Positions 35,791 through 44,762 of a stretch of DNA of 64,000 bases are shown here, one piece after another; the stretch's first letter is position 1; each line of letters starts with the position of its first letter. Under the pieces are notes generated by a model, which had not been told where the DNA came from, ran no database searches, and saw only the letters and a program-made list of their open reading frames with translations. Source of the DNA: Nonomuraea sp. PA05 (GTDB taxonomy: Bacteria; Actinomycetota; Actinomycetes; Streptosporangiales; Streptosporangiaceae); assembly GCF_008086045.1 (NCBI RefSeq), contig NZ_VSEY01000025.1, forward strand, positions 124,001 to 188,000, read 5' to 3'. The translations under genes and the position numbers were made by a program.

Positions 35791-36552
35791 ATGACTGGAC
35801 GTTTTGCAGGCAAGGTCGCGCTCGTCACGGGCGCGAGCGGGGTGGTGGGCCGCACGGCGGCGCTGGCGTACGCGCGGGAGGGCGCGGCCGTCCTCGCCGC
35901 CGGGCGTGACGCCGCCCGCCTGGCCGAGGTCGTGAAACTGGTGGAGGAGGGCGGCGGCCGGGCCGCCGCGTGCACCGTCGACCTCACCCGCTCCGCCGAG
36001 GTGGCCGCCATGGTCGAGGCCGCCGTCTCCCGGTTCGGCGGCCTGGACGTGGCGCTCAACGCCGCCGGGATCTTCGGCACGATGGCGCCGCTGGCCGACT
36101 ACGACGAGGACGTCTGGGACGAGGTCCTGGCCGTCAACCTCAAGGGCGTGTTCCTGTCGATGAAGTACGAGATCGCCCACATGCGGGCCCACGGGGGCGG
36201 GGTCATCGTCAACGTCTCCTCCAACCTCGGGGCCCACTGGCGGCTGGCCGGGGCGAGCGCGTACGCCGCCTCGAAGGCCGCCGTGAGCCACCTGACGCGG
36301 GCGGCGGCCCGCGACCACATCGCCGACGGCGTCCGCGTCAACGCCCTCAGCCCCGGGCCGATCGACACGCCCATGTCGGCGCGGCCCGGCGAGACGCGGG
36401 AGGAGCGGGACGAGCGGATGAGGACCGCGCTGCCCATCGGGCGGGTGGCCACCCCCGAGGAGATCGCCGCCGCCGCACTGTGGCTGTCGTCCGAGGAGTC
36501 GAGCTTCGTGGTGGGCGCCGACCACGTGATCGACGGCGGCGCGACCGCATGA
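35791..36552 (+). CDS. Short-chain dehydrogenase/reductase (SDR)
   Basis: 253 residues; NAD(P)-binding TGASGVVG, NAAG motif in LNAAGIFG, catalytic Ser in VSSNLG region and YAASK (Tyr-x3-Lys), and an IDGG end as in classical SDRs. Start ATG 35791 aligns with the family (MTGRFAGKVALVTGA); in-frame TTG 35767 and ATG 35773 lie upstream without good RBS. Directly downstream of a TetR gene, so probably its regulated target. Substrate unknown. Confidence 0.88.
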   Translation: MTGRFAGKVALVTGASGVVGRTAALAYAREGAAVLAAGRDAARLAEVVKLVEEGGGRAAACTVDLTRSAEVAAMVEAAVSRFGGLDVALNAAGIFGTMAPLADYDEDVWDEVLAVNLKGVFLSMKYEIAHMRAHGGGVIVNVSSNLGAHWRLAGASAYAASKAAVSHLTRAAARDHIADGVRVNALSPGPIDTPMSARPGETREERDERMRTALPIGRVATPEEIAAAALWLSSEESSFVVGADHVIDGGATA

Positions 36553-36555
36553 CCT

Positions 36556-37863
36556 CTACTTGATCGCGGCCAGGTCCAGGACCCACATCTCGTTCTTGAT
36601 CGGGTAGGTCATCAGCCGGTCGAGGCCGCCGTCCGGGATCGACATGACCCCCGTCGCGTCCTCCCGGACGCCCAGGTCGGCGGAGCGGCCGGTCTCGGCG
36701 TCATGGAGGGCCAGCACGGGCCGATTCCCCGGCCCGTTCAGCATGATCTTGAAGAAGCGCTCCAGCCCGGCGTCGTCGCCCTGCTGGAACCCGGCAGGCA
36801 GGGCCTGCTCATGGGAGCCGTCGCGGTCGCGGACGAACCTGCGCACGACGGTCGCGACCCGCGCCGTCGTCGGGCACCGCCGGTCGCCGCACTTGATCTC
36901 CTTGCCGGAGCTGTCGCGGCGGCGCTCCACCTTGACGGTCTTGTAGCGGATGGCCACGCCCCAGCACCGCTCGACGCCGCACCTGACCTCCTCGCCGGAC
37001 TTGACCACGGCCTCGCGCCGCTCACCGGTCTCGACGTTGAGCAGGTCGCGGAAGACCGCCTTGCCGCGGTGCACGCCCACCCACGGCCACCGCAGGACGT
37101 GGTGCCGCTCGGCGCCCTTGACCGGCCGCGGCGTCCCCCCGCTCAGCGGCACCCGGTAGACGCCGCCCTTCTCGTAGGAGAAGACGACGTCCGAGCCGGC
37201 CACCGCCAGCCCGTTGATGTGCCCCTGCTTCATGACGTCGCCGAGGGGGACGTCGCTCACCAGCCGGGGCCGGCCGCCGGTGGCCGGGACCGTCCAGATC
37301 TTGGCGACCCGCCGGCTGCCCGCCTCCTTGTACGACGCCCACCAGACGATGGCGCCCTCACCTGCGGCGACGCCTTCGGCGAAGATGGCCGAGTTCTTCG
37401 TCGGCGGGATCTCGGCGATCTGCCTGGGCCGGCCGGTGCCCAGGTCGTAGGCCCACAGGTACTGGCGCGTCCCGTCCAGGGCGCCCGTCATGACCAGCAG
37501 CGTGCGGTCGTCGAGGAGGAGCTGCGGGTAGTACGTACGGCCGTCGGGCAGCTTGGCCGGGATCTTGTGCACGGCCTGCGGCCACACCTGCTCGATGGGC
37601 GGCGGGATCTCGTCCTGTCCGGGCTTGCCGGTCGGCCCGACCGCGGGCTGCGGCGCCGCCGAGGTGCCCAGGGTGTCCACGGCCACGGCCGCCCCGCCCG
37701 CGACCAGGACCACGGCCGCGGCGGCGTACACGGCGGCGGTGCGCGCCCGGCGGCGGCGGTGGCGCGTCCTGACCGTCGCGGCCAGGCCGGGCGGCGCCTG
37801 CGGCGCACGCTCCGCCGCCCCGGACAGGACGCGGCTCAGCTTGTCTTCCAGGTCGGTCATCAC
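36556..37863 (-). CDS. Membrane-tethered propeller protein, second putative anti-sigma partner
   Basis: 435 residues. N-terminal cytoplasmic helix with APPGLAATVR (compare VPPGLADRAL in the 30415 protein), basic RHRRRRAR, transmembrane helix about 43-63, then a TolB/WD-like extracellular domain. It carries two unusual CGxxRC motifs (CGVERC, CGDRRC), possible disulfides. Starts with ATGA overlap on the sigma gene stop. No zinc-anti-sigma motif. Function inferred from pairing. Confidence 0.85.
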   Translation of the reverse strand: MMTDLEDKLSRVLSGAAERAPQAPPGLAATVRTRHRRRRARTAAVYAAAAVVLVAGGAAVAVDTLGTSAAPQPAVGPTGKPGQDEIPPPIEQVWPQAVHKIPAKLPDGRTYYPQLLLDDRTLLVMTGALDGTRQYLWAYDLGTGRPRQIAEIPPTKNSAIFAEGVAAGEGAIVWWASYKEAGSRRVAKIWTVPATGGRPRLVSDVPLGDVMKQGHINGLAVAGSDVVFSYEKGGVYRVPLSGGTPRPVKGAERHHVLRWPWVGVHRGKAVFRDLLNVETGERREAVVKSGEEVRCGVERCWGVAIRYKTVKVERRRDSSGKEIKCGDRRCPTTARVATVVRRFVRDRDGSHEQALPAGFQQGDDAGLERFFKIMLNGPGNRPVLALHDAETGRSADLGVREDATGVMSIPDGGLDRLMTYPIKNEMWVLDLAAIK

Positions 37864-38348
37864 ATGCTCCTGTTGGGCGCCGGTGCGGAGGACAGGGAGG
37901 AACGCAGCTTGTCCAGGCCACGGGACGCCTGGCTGCGCACGGTTCCAGGGGAGATGCCGAGCACCTTCGCGATCTCGGCGTCACTGAGCTGCTCGTAATA
38001 GCGCAGCACCAGCACGGCCCGCTGCCTGCGGGGCAGCCCGGCCAGCTCCTGCCACAGCCCGAGATCCTCGTCGGGCGGGGGCTTCACCTGTTCCGGTGGC
38101 TCCGCGGTGAGGTGCTCGCGCCTGTGCCGCCGCCAGACGCTGATGTGCAACCGCGCCATCGTGATCCGGGTGTAGCTGTGCGGGTTGTCCTTGCGTCTCA
38201 CTCGCGGCCAGGCGCCGCACAGCCGTACCAGGGCCTCCTGCACCAGGTCCGCGGCGTCGTGGGGGTTTCCGGTCAGGACGTATCCGTAGCGGAGCAACGC
38301 GTCCGTGTGCTCTGCCACGAAATCGTCGAAGCCGGGTTCGTCGTCCAC
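37860..38348 (-). CDS. ECF sigma factor (second, SigE-like)
   Basis: 162 residues with sigma region 2 (AADLVQEALVRLCGAWPRV) and region 4 HTH (QLSDAEIAKVLGISPGTV). Belongs to the same class as the factor at 29909. Its stop overlaps the start of the propeller membrane protein in ATGA. The 190-base spacer to the amidase gene holds the hairpin at 38484. Confidence 0.92.
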   Translation of the reverse strand: MDDEPGFDDFVAEHTDALLRYGYVLTGNPHDAADLVQEALVRLCGAWPRVRRKDNPHSYTRITMARLHISVWRRHRREHLTAEPPEQVKPPPDEDLGLWQELAGLPRRQRAVLVLRYYEQLSDAEIAKVLGISPGTVRSQASRGLDKLRSSLSSAPAPNRSM

Positions 38349-38483
38349 TTGTCGTCCCTTCGATCGTCACGTCCCAGACGGCCGAAGGGGTCAGGATGTT
38401 GCATCGTCCGGCCATCATTCTGGCCGGGGCTGCGGGTAAGGCGTGCGTACGGCATCCCGCCCGAGCAGGTGAGACGGCATGGC

Positions 38484-38523
38484 GACGGCCCGCGCCCGGG
38501 AGGGGAATCGGGCGCGGGCCGTC
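38484..38523 (-). terminator. Hairpin downstream of amidase gene
   Basis: 14-bp perfect GC-rich inverted repeat (38484-38497 with 38510-38523) with 12-base loop, starting 15 bases past the amidase stop on the minus strand. Confidence 0.75.
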
Positions 38524-38538
38524 ACGCGGAAGGGGTCG

Positions 38539-40107
38539 CTACCTGCTGATACGCACCGCGTCCGCGATCACGTAGCCGGTCCCCGAGGTCCACCGGCTCA
38601 CGCCGACCACGTTGTACGTGCCGGCGTTCAGCGAGAACGTCCCGAGGCTGCGCCACGCCCCGCCTCCGGACCGTTGATCGACGAACACGGTCTGGTTGCC
38701 GCTGGACGTGGCCACGATGTACGGCGCCGAGCTGTTGTACCCGGCGTCCGCCGGATACCAGACCTCGACCTGGTACGTGCCCGCGCTGGGGATCGTGGCC
38801 GAGTACCACGCCGGGTCGCTGGCGGCGACGGGGTCGGCGAAGCGGTAGTCGGCGCCGTGGCGCTGGCTGGAGTAGGTGGAGGTGCCCCAGTTGGCGCTGG
38901 CGGTGAACTGGCCGGAGGTGGCGTTGTCCACCGTGGTGGTGAACGTGGGGGTGCCGCCGCCACCGGTCACGTAGTTCATGTACGTGGTCCAGTTCCAGTG
39001 CGAGCCCGGGTCGGTGTGGGTGGCGCCCGGGACCTCGTTGTGGCCGATGATGCCGGTCCTCGTCTTGGGGATGCCGTACTTGTCGCAGAGGTAACGCGTC
39101 AGTGCGGCCGAGGCCCGGTACATGGCGTCGGTGAACCACGAGGCGTCGCTGACGAAGCCCTCGTGCTCGATGCCGATGGAGCGGTTGTTGTAGGTGGAGT
39201 TGCCCGCGTGCCAGGCGACGTCCTTGTCGCGGACCATCTGGGTGATGGCGCCGTTGGAGGACTTGACCACGTAGTGGGCGGAGACCTGCGCGCTGGGGTT
39301 CTGGAACCAGGAGATGGTTCCGGCGTAGGAGCCCTGGGTGACGTGGATGACCACGCGGTCGATGTTGTAGCTGGTCTCGCGGCTGGAGACGCGGTAGTTG
39401 CTGCTGCTGGCCGCGACCCAGGCGGCCGGCGGGTAGTCGGCGCTGGCGAGGGCGACCGGGCTGTCGGCCGGCTCCCCTGCCTGCTTGCCCGCGCGGGCGT
39501 TCAGGTCGCGGGCGTCGGCGTACTCGCCGCGGTCGGCGGTGATCTCCTGCGGCCTGACCTGGACGCCGCGCAGGTCGATGCCGAGGCCGAGCTGCTCGTA
39601 GACGGCGTCGGCGTACAGGCGGGCCAGCTCGGGTGAGGTGGCGTTGCCGTACAGGGCGACGGCGCGGTACCAGCGGCCGGCGTCCTTCCTGGCGGCCTCG
39701 TCGAGACCGAGCTTGTCGGCGAGGGATCGCAGGACGGCCGCGCCGCCGAGGATGTTGGCCTCGTCGTCGGTCTTGAGCTTGTCGGCGGGGATCCGGGTCA
39801 GCTCGGCGGCGTTCTCCAGCGAGTGGTTGGTGGGGTTGCTGACCAGGTGCATCACACCGTAGCCGTTGCTGGCGCTGGGCTCGCCGTTGTGGCCGTCGAG
39901 GTGGGTCTCGGCGTAGGCGAGGGCGATGAGCAGGTCACGCGGTACGTCGTGCGCGGCGGCGGCCTTGCCGAAGGCCGCGGAGAGGGGGGATTCCTTGACC
40001 GTGACCGCCTGGGACTGCGACCAGGCGGGCTGGGCGGCCGCGCTGAGGGGGAGGATGGCGAGGATCGAGGTGGCGAGGGCTGCTAATCGCGTGCGGGCGA
40101 GAGTCAT
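38539..40107 (-). CDS. Secreted N-acetylmuramoyl-L-alanine amidase with SLT-like N-terminus and golvesin-like C-terminus
   Basis: 522 residues. Signal peptide to about 27; N-terminal lytic-transglycosylase-like domain (LIALAYAETHLDGHNG with candidate catalytic Glu, NGYGVMHL); amidase_2/PGRP zinc domain about 220-385 with VVIHVTQGS, HAGN and GHNEVPG; C-terminal golvesin/Xly-type carbohydrate-binding domain about 390-522. It removes stem peptides from peptidoglycan, outside the cell. ATG at 40107 follows GAGGAG. The divergent gene at 40262 has the same C-terminal domain, about two thirds identical, so they probably work on the same wall. Confidence 0.93.
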   Translation of the reverse strand: MTLARTRLAALATSILAILPLSAAAQPAWSQSQAVTVKESPLSAAFGKAAAAHDVPRDLLIALAYAETHLDGHNGEPSASNGYGVMHLVSNPTNHSLENAAELTRIPADKLKTDDEANILGGAAVLRSLADKLGLDEAARKDAGRWYRAVALYGNATSPELARLYADAVYEQLGLGIDLRGVQVRPQEITADRGEYADARDLNARAGKQAGEPADSPVALASADYPPAAWVAASSSNYRVSSRETSYNIDRVVIHVTQGSYAGTISWFQNPSAQVSAHYVVKSSNGAITQMVRDKDVAWHAGNSTYNNRSIGIEHEGFVSDASWFTDAMYRASAALTRYLCDKYGIPKTRTGIIGHNEVPGATHTDPGSHWNWTTYMNYVTGGGGTPTFTTTVDNATSGQFTASANWGTSTYSSQRHGADYRFADPVAASDPAWYSATIPSAGTYQVEVWYPADAGYNSSAPYIVATSSGNQTVFVDQRSGGGAWRSLGTFSLNAGTYNVVGVSRWTSGTGYVIADAVRISR

Positions 40108-40145
40108 GGGGTGCTCCTCGTTCACAGGTGACGGGAGCACGCTAC

Positions 40146-40159
40146 GTCAAGATCTTGAC
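40146..40159. promoter_or_regulatory. Perfect 14-bp palindrome GTCAAGATCTTGAC between divergent wall-enzyme genes
   Basis: Perfect palindrome 39 bases upstream of the amidase start and about 100 bases upstream of the GHL10 gene. Nearby, TGTC (40163) and GACA (40174) form another inverted repeat. The region is AT-richer than its surroundings. It looks like an operator for both divergent genes. Confidence 0.6.
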
Positions 40160-40261
40160 CGATGTCGATAATTGACATTACTGCTGAGTTAGGTGAAACT
40201 TCTCGCCCTCATCGGGGCTCGCGGTGTCGTCAGATGTTTGTGAAGACTATTGCGCTTTTTG

Positions 40262-42271
40262 ATGGATGCGCTGAAACTTCCCTTCGTGACCGCGCTCCTG
40301 CGTACCGTCCTCGCGGTGCTCGTCGCCGCCGCGCTCGCCAGCCCCCTCCACACCCAGACCGCGCTCGCCGGCTCCCTCCCCACCCGGACCGCGGCGACCG
40401 CCGCCTGCGCCACCGACCCGGCCACCCCCAAACGGCAGCTCCGCGCCATGTGGATCTCCTCGGTCGCCAACATCGACTGGCCCAGCCGCACGGGGCTGAG
40501 CGTGGCGGCACAGCAGGCCGAGTTCCGCGCCTGGCTCGACCTGGCCGTCTCCAAGCGTATGAACGCCGTGGTCGTGCAGGTCAGGCCCACGGCCGACGCG
40601 TTCTGGCCGTCGCCGTACGAGCCGTGGTCGCAGTGGCTCACCGGCACCCAGGGCGGAAACCCGGGCTACGACCCCCTCGCCTTCATGGTCGGCGAGGCCC
40701 ACGCCCGCAACCTGGAGTTCCACGCCTGGTTCAACCCGTACCGGGTCGCCAACCACGACGACCCGGCCAAGCTGGTCTCCACGCACCCGGCGCGGCAACA
40801 CCCCGACTGGCGCTTCGCCTACGGCGGCAAGCTGTACTACAACCCGGGCATCCCGGAGGTACGCGACTTCATCGAGGACGCGATCATGGACGCCGTCTCC
40901 CGGTACGACGTGGACGGCGTGCACCTCGACGACTACTTCTACCCGTATCCGGTCAGCGGCCAGAGCATCCCCGACGCGGCCGCGTTCGACCGGTACGGCG
41001 GCTCGTTCACCGACGTCGGCGACTGGCGGCGCAACAACGTCAACCTGCTGGTACGCGAGCTCGACCAGCGCATCCACACCGCCAAGCCGCACGTCTCCTT
41101 CGGCATCAGCCCGTTCGGGATCTGGCGCAACGCGGGCACCGACCCGCTCGGCTCGCGCACCACGGGGCTGCAGTCCTACGACGCGATCTACGCCGACAGC
41201 CGGCAGTGGGTCAAGCAGGGCTGGGTCGACTACCTGGCGCCCCAGATCTACTGGCACATCGGCTTCTCCACCGCCGGGTACGAGGTGCTCACGGCGTGGT
41301 GGTCCGAACAGGTCAGGGGCACCGGCGTGCAGCTCGTGATCGGGCAGGCCGCCTACCGGGCGGGCGCCTCCGGCCAGGACGCCGCGTGGCAGGACCCGGC
41401 CGAGCTGAGCGACCACCTCCACGACAACCGGCAGCACCCCGAGATCACCGGTGACGTCTACTTCAGCGCCAAGGACGTCAAGGCCGACCGGATCGGCGCC
41501 TTCACCCGGGTACTCAACGCGCACTACGCCAAGCCCGCCCTGCTGCCCGCCCGCGGCTCCGCCGCCGCCCCCGCCGTGCCCGCCATCACCGCCGCCACCA
41601 GGGGTTCCAGCGGCGTGCAGCTCTCCTGGTCCGGCTCAGGCACCTCCTACGCCGTGTACCGGGTGGACGGCACGCCCACGGCGGCCGACCCGTGCCTCTT
41701 CGCCGACGCCCGCAACCTGATCAGGACGACCAGGCAGACCACGTTCACCGACGCCACGGCCGCCGCCGGAACGGCGTACACCTACTACGTGACCGCGCTC
41801 AACCGCACCCACCAGGAGAGCGGGCCCAGCGCCGGCCGGGCCGTCACGGGGTCGTCGTCCGGCGGGTTCAGCGTGGTGATCGACAACGCGTCCGGTGGGT
41901 TCGCCGCCGGCTCGGCCTGGGGCACCTCTACGTACTCCACGCAGCTTCACGGCACCGACTACCGCTTCGCCGAGCCGGTCGCGGCCAGCGATCCGGCGTG
42001 GTTCCGTGCGGCCGTTCCCAGCGCCGGGAGTTACCGGGTGGAGGTGTGGTATCCGGCCAACTCCGGCTACAACAGCGCGACGCCGTACATCGTCGCGGCC
42101 TCCGGCGGCAACCGCACGGTCACCGTCGACCAGCGCACGGGTGGCGGGGCCTGGCGCGATCTCGGGACGTTCACCCTTGCCGCGGGCACCTACGACGTGG
42201 TCGGCGTGAGCCGCTGGACCTCCACCACCGGGTACGTGATCGCCGACGCCGTCCGCATCACCAAGCTCTGA
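40262..42271 (+). CDS. Secreted GHL10 (PF02638, DigH/YddW-like) glycosidase with FN3 and golvesin-like domain
   Basis: 669 residues. Signal peptide (cleavage near ALAG), catalytic TIM barrel about 55-400 with RAMWISSVANIDWPSR, NAVVVQVRPTADAFWPS, VDGVHLDDYFYPY and FGISPFGIWRN; an FN3 module about 440-535; golvesin-like module about 540-669. E. coli DigH of this family cleaves peptide-free peptidoglycan glycan strands, which an amidase produces. The amidase next door has the matching module. Start ATG 40262 preferred over TTG 40250 (in-frame stop precedes it); no clear RBS, possibly leaderless. Confidence 0.88.
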   Translation: MDALKLPFVTALLRTVLAVLVAAALASPLHTQTALAGSLPTRTAATAACATDPATPKRQLRAMWISSVANIDWPSRTGLSVAAQQAEFRAWLDLAVSKRMNAVVVQVRPTADAFWPSPYEPWSQWLTGTQGGNPGYDPLAFMVGEAHARNLEFHAWFNPYRVANHDDPAKLVSTHPARQHPDWRFAYGGKLYYNPGIPEVRDFIEDAIMDAVSRYDVDGVHLDDYFYPYPVSGQSIPDAAAFDRYGGSFTDVGDWRRNNVNLLVRELDQRIHTAKPHVSFGISPFGIWRNAGTDPLGSRTTGLQSYDAIYADSRQWVKQGWVDYLAPQIYWHIGFSTAGYEVLTAWWSEQVRGTGVQLVIGQAAYRAGASGQDAAWQDPAELSDHLHDNRQHPEITGDVYFSAKDVKADRIGAFTRVLNAHYAKPALLPARGSAAAPAVPAITAATRGSSGVQLSWSGSGTSYAVYRVDGTPTAADPCLFADARNLIRTTRQTTFTDATAAAGTAYTYYVTALNRTHQESGPSAGRAVTGSSSGGFSVVIDNASGGFAAGSAWGTSTYSTQLHGTDYRFAEPVAASDPAWFRAAVPSAGSYRVEVWYPANSGYNSATPYIVAASGGNRTVTVDQRTGGGAWRDLGTFTLAAGTYDVVGVSRWTSTTGYVIADAVRITKL

Positions 42272-42407
42272 TCGGCCACCCGTGCGGAGGCGCGGCGATC
42301 GGCTACGCGTGCGGAGGTCGGCGGGCACGGCCGTCGGCCAGGTGTGCGGAGGCGGGTGGGGGCGGTGATCGGCTACGCGTTCAGGGGTGGGCAGGCACGG
42401 CGGGTGA
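42270..42407. repeat. Degenerate repeats in spacer after GHL10 gene
   Basis: About four imperfect 30-36-base units, with GATCGGCTACGCGT twice and GTGCGGAGG three times. They fill the 151-base spacer up to the next promoter. Not a clear terminator or operator. Confidence 0.6.
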
Positions 42408-42422
42408 TCGTACGATGAGGCG

Positions 42423-43505
42423 GTGGACGGTGCCCGCGCGCGACCGATCGACGCTGTCGCGGTCCTGGCCGCGGCAGGTTTGACAGCCGCGACAGGCTAT
42501 GCGGGCCCAGGCCTGGTGATCGCGCTGGCGGGGACGCTGCCGCTGCTGTGGATGCGCCGCGCGCCCCTCGTCGTCGCCTGGATCTGCGCGGGCACGGCGC
42601 TGGCGGTGCCGGTGCTGGCCCTGGTCGTCCCGTCCGCCGTGCCGCTGCCGTCCGCCGGGGCGCCGCTCTGGCCGCCGGCGGCGCCGTTCGCCGCGTACGG
42701 CGCGATGGCGTTCGCGGGCGACCGGCGCCCGCTGTCCCGGTGGATGCCGGTGATGGTGATCGGCTTCGCCGTCCTGACCCTGCCCGACCGGCTCGCGCTG
42801 ATCGCCAGGAGCGAGGCGGCGATCGCGCTCGCGGTCATGTACGGCATGTACGTGTCCGTCAGGGAACGGCTCCGCGCCGAGCTGGCGGAACGCTCCGAGC
42901 GGATCGAGCGCGAGCGGCTGGCCGGCGAGATGCACGACGTCGTCACCCACCGCGTCAGCCGGATCGTGCTGCAGGCGGGCGTGCTGGCCCTGGCCGCGGG
43001 CGACGACCGCGCGAGGGTGGCGGCCGAGGACATCCGCACGATGGGCTGCGACGCGCTCGACGAGCTGCGGCACATGGTGGCGCTGCTGCGGCGCGGCACC
43101 GGCGAGGGGTTCGACCTGGGGCTGCCGCTGCCCGACCTGCGACCGCTGGTGATCGACTCGGCCCGCGACGGGGTGCCCGTGGAGCTGTCGGTGGACGGCC
43201 CTCCCGCCTCCGTGTCCGGGCTGGTGGGGCGGACCGCGTACCTGGTGGTCGAGGCGGCGCTGGCCAACGTGCACAAGCACGCGCCCGGCGCGGACGTGCG
43301 GGTGGGGGTGCGGTACGCGCCCGGCAGCGTGCGGATCGCGGTGCGCAACACCGGCGGGATGCCGGACGCCTGGGTGGCCGTCGCCGGTCCCGGGATGAGC
43401 CTGCCCGACCTGCGGGAGCGGGTGGAGCTGGCGGGCGGCACGCTGTCCTGCGGCCCGACCGAGGACGGCGGTTTCCGGGTCGAGGCCACCTTTCCCAGCT
43501 CGTGA
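42423..43505 (+). CDS. Orphan sensor histidine kinase (HisKA_3)
   Basis: 360 residues with five hydrophobic segments in the first 145, then a dimerisation/phosphoacceptor helix with H171 in LAGEMHDVVTHRVS and ATPase domain with VHKHAPG and GGTLSCGP at the end. No response regulator gene is adjacent. Start GTG 42423 (GAGGCG upstream). Confidence 0.9.
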   Translation: MDGARARPIDAVAVLAAAGLTAATGYAGPGLVIALAGTLPLLWMRRAPLVVAWICAGTALAVPVLALVVPSAVPLPSAGAPLWPPAAPFAAYGAMAFAGDRRPLSRWMPVMVIGFAVLTLPDRLALIARSEAAIALAVMYGMYVSVRERLRAELAERSERIERERLAGEMHDVVTHRVSRIVLQAGVLALAAGDDRARVAAEDIRTMGCDALDELRHMVALLRRGTGEGFDLGLPLPDLRPLVIDSARDGVPVELSVDGPPASVSGLVGRTAYLVVEAALANVHKHAPGADVRVGVRYAPGSVRIAVRNTGGMPDAWVAVAGPGMSLPDLRERVELAGGTLSCGPTEDGGFRVEATFPSS

Positions 43506-43604
43506 GGGCGCGACCGTGGTCTGACGGGCGGGTCATCCCAGGGAAGTAGTGAGAGCGTCCTGGGGAAGGATGTCCGGGGGCCTCGCGCGGGTGAGTGTGG
43601 CATC

Positions 43605-44759
43605 ATGACGCGATTCGCCCGCATCGCAGCCGCGCTCGGCGCGGCCGTCTTGCTCGCCTCCTGCGGCGTGGCCGCCGAACCCCCCGCCGCCACCGCGCCG
43701 CCCTCCTCCTCTCCGGGGCATTCCGGGCACGCCACCGAGCCCGCGCCCACGGCGTCGCCGCTGCGGCCCGGTGAGCGGTTCGTGAACCTCTCGATGGCGG
43801 AGCCGTACAAGCCGGGCCCGCCCAACGGCGGCACCGACGACTACCGCTGCTTCCTCGTCGATCCGAAGCTGACCGGCCGGGTGTCGCTGACCGGCGCCCA
43901 GTTCGAGCCGCAGAACACCGCCATCGTGCACCACGCGATCTTCTTCCGGCTGTCGCCCGAGCAGGCCGGGCGGGTGCGCGCGGTGGACGAGAGCTCACCC
44001 GGCCAGGGCTGGTCCTGCTTCGGCGACGCCGGCATCGGCGACGCCTCCTGGGTGGCGCACTGGGCGCCCGGCAGCAACGAGGCGCTGCTCGACCCCCGCT
44101 ACGGCTACGACCTGCCTCCGGGCAGCAGCCTGATCATGCAGGTGCACTACAACCTGCTGAACGTGCGGGGCGAGCCGGGCACCGACCGCTCGGGCATCCG
44201 CCTGCGCGTCACCGACCGGCGGCTCGAACCGCTGGAGACCGGGCTGTTCTTCGCCCCCGTCGAGCTGCCCTGCACGCCGGACGAGTCGGGCCCGCTGTGC
44301 GACAGGGAGGCCGCCGTGCGGGACGTCGGCAAGCGCTTCGGGCAGGACAGCCTGTCGCAGGTGAGGCTGCTGGAGCAGTACTGCGGGCCGGTCAAGGCGG
44401 GGCCGACCCAGCACTGCGACGTGCCCGTCGAGTCGCCGTTCACGGTGCACGCGCTGGCCGGGCACATGCACCTGCTCGGCAGGGCCGTCAAGGTCGAGCT
44501 GAACCCGGGCACCGCCAAGGCCAGGACGCTGCTCGACGTGCCCGAGTACAACTTCGACGACCAGTCGCTGCGGCTGCTGCCCGAGCCGGTCACCGTCCGG
44601 AAGGGCGACGTCGTACGGGTCACCTGCACCCACGACGCCGGACTGCGCGCCCTGCTGCCGGAGCTGCGCGGCACCCCGCCCCGGTACGTCGTGTGGGGCG
44701 ACGGCACCAGCGACGAGATGTGCCTGGGCATCGCCATCACCTCCGCCGCGCGGGGGTAG
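43605..44759 (+). CDS. PHM/DBH-like copper monooxygenase-related lipoprotein
   Basis: 384 residues. Lipobox LLASC with C20 lipidation site, Ser/Pro-rich linker, then a two-domain fold like peptidylglycine alpha-hydroxylating monooxygenase: putative CuA site H109-H110 (IVHHAIFF) and H181 (IMQVHYN), putative CuB site H287-M-H289 (GHMHLLG) and M372 (DGTSDEMC). All six ligands of the eukaryotic enzyme have counterparts. Substrate unknown for bacterial members. Converges with the toxin operon. Confidence 0.88.
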   Translation: MTRFARIAAALGAAVLLASCGVAAEPPAATAPPSSSPGHSGHATEPAPTASPLRPGERFVNLSMAEPYKPGPPNGGTDDYRCFLVDPKLTGRVSLTGAQFEPQNTAIVHHAIFFRLSPEQAGRVRAVDESSPGQGWSCFGDAGIGDASWVAHWAPGSNEALLDPRYGYDLPPGSSLIMQVHYNLLNVRGEPGTDRSGIRLRVTDRRLEPLETGLFFAPVELPCTPDESGPLCDREAAVRDVGKRFGQDSLSQVRLLEQYCGPVKAGPTQHCDVPVESPFTVHALAGHMHLLGRAVKVELNPGTAKARTLLDVPEYNFDDQSLRLLPEPVTVRKGDVVRVTCTHDAGLRALLPELRGTPPRYVVWGDGTSDEMCLGIAITSAARG

Positions 44760-44762
44760 GGG

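Noticed and set aside
42270..42407. Terminator or operator array after the GHL10 gene
   Set aside because: Repeats are direct and degenerate, without stable inverted symmetry.
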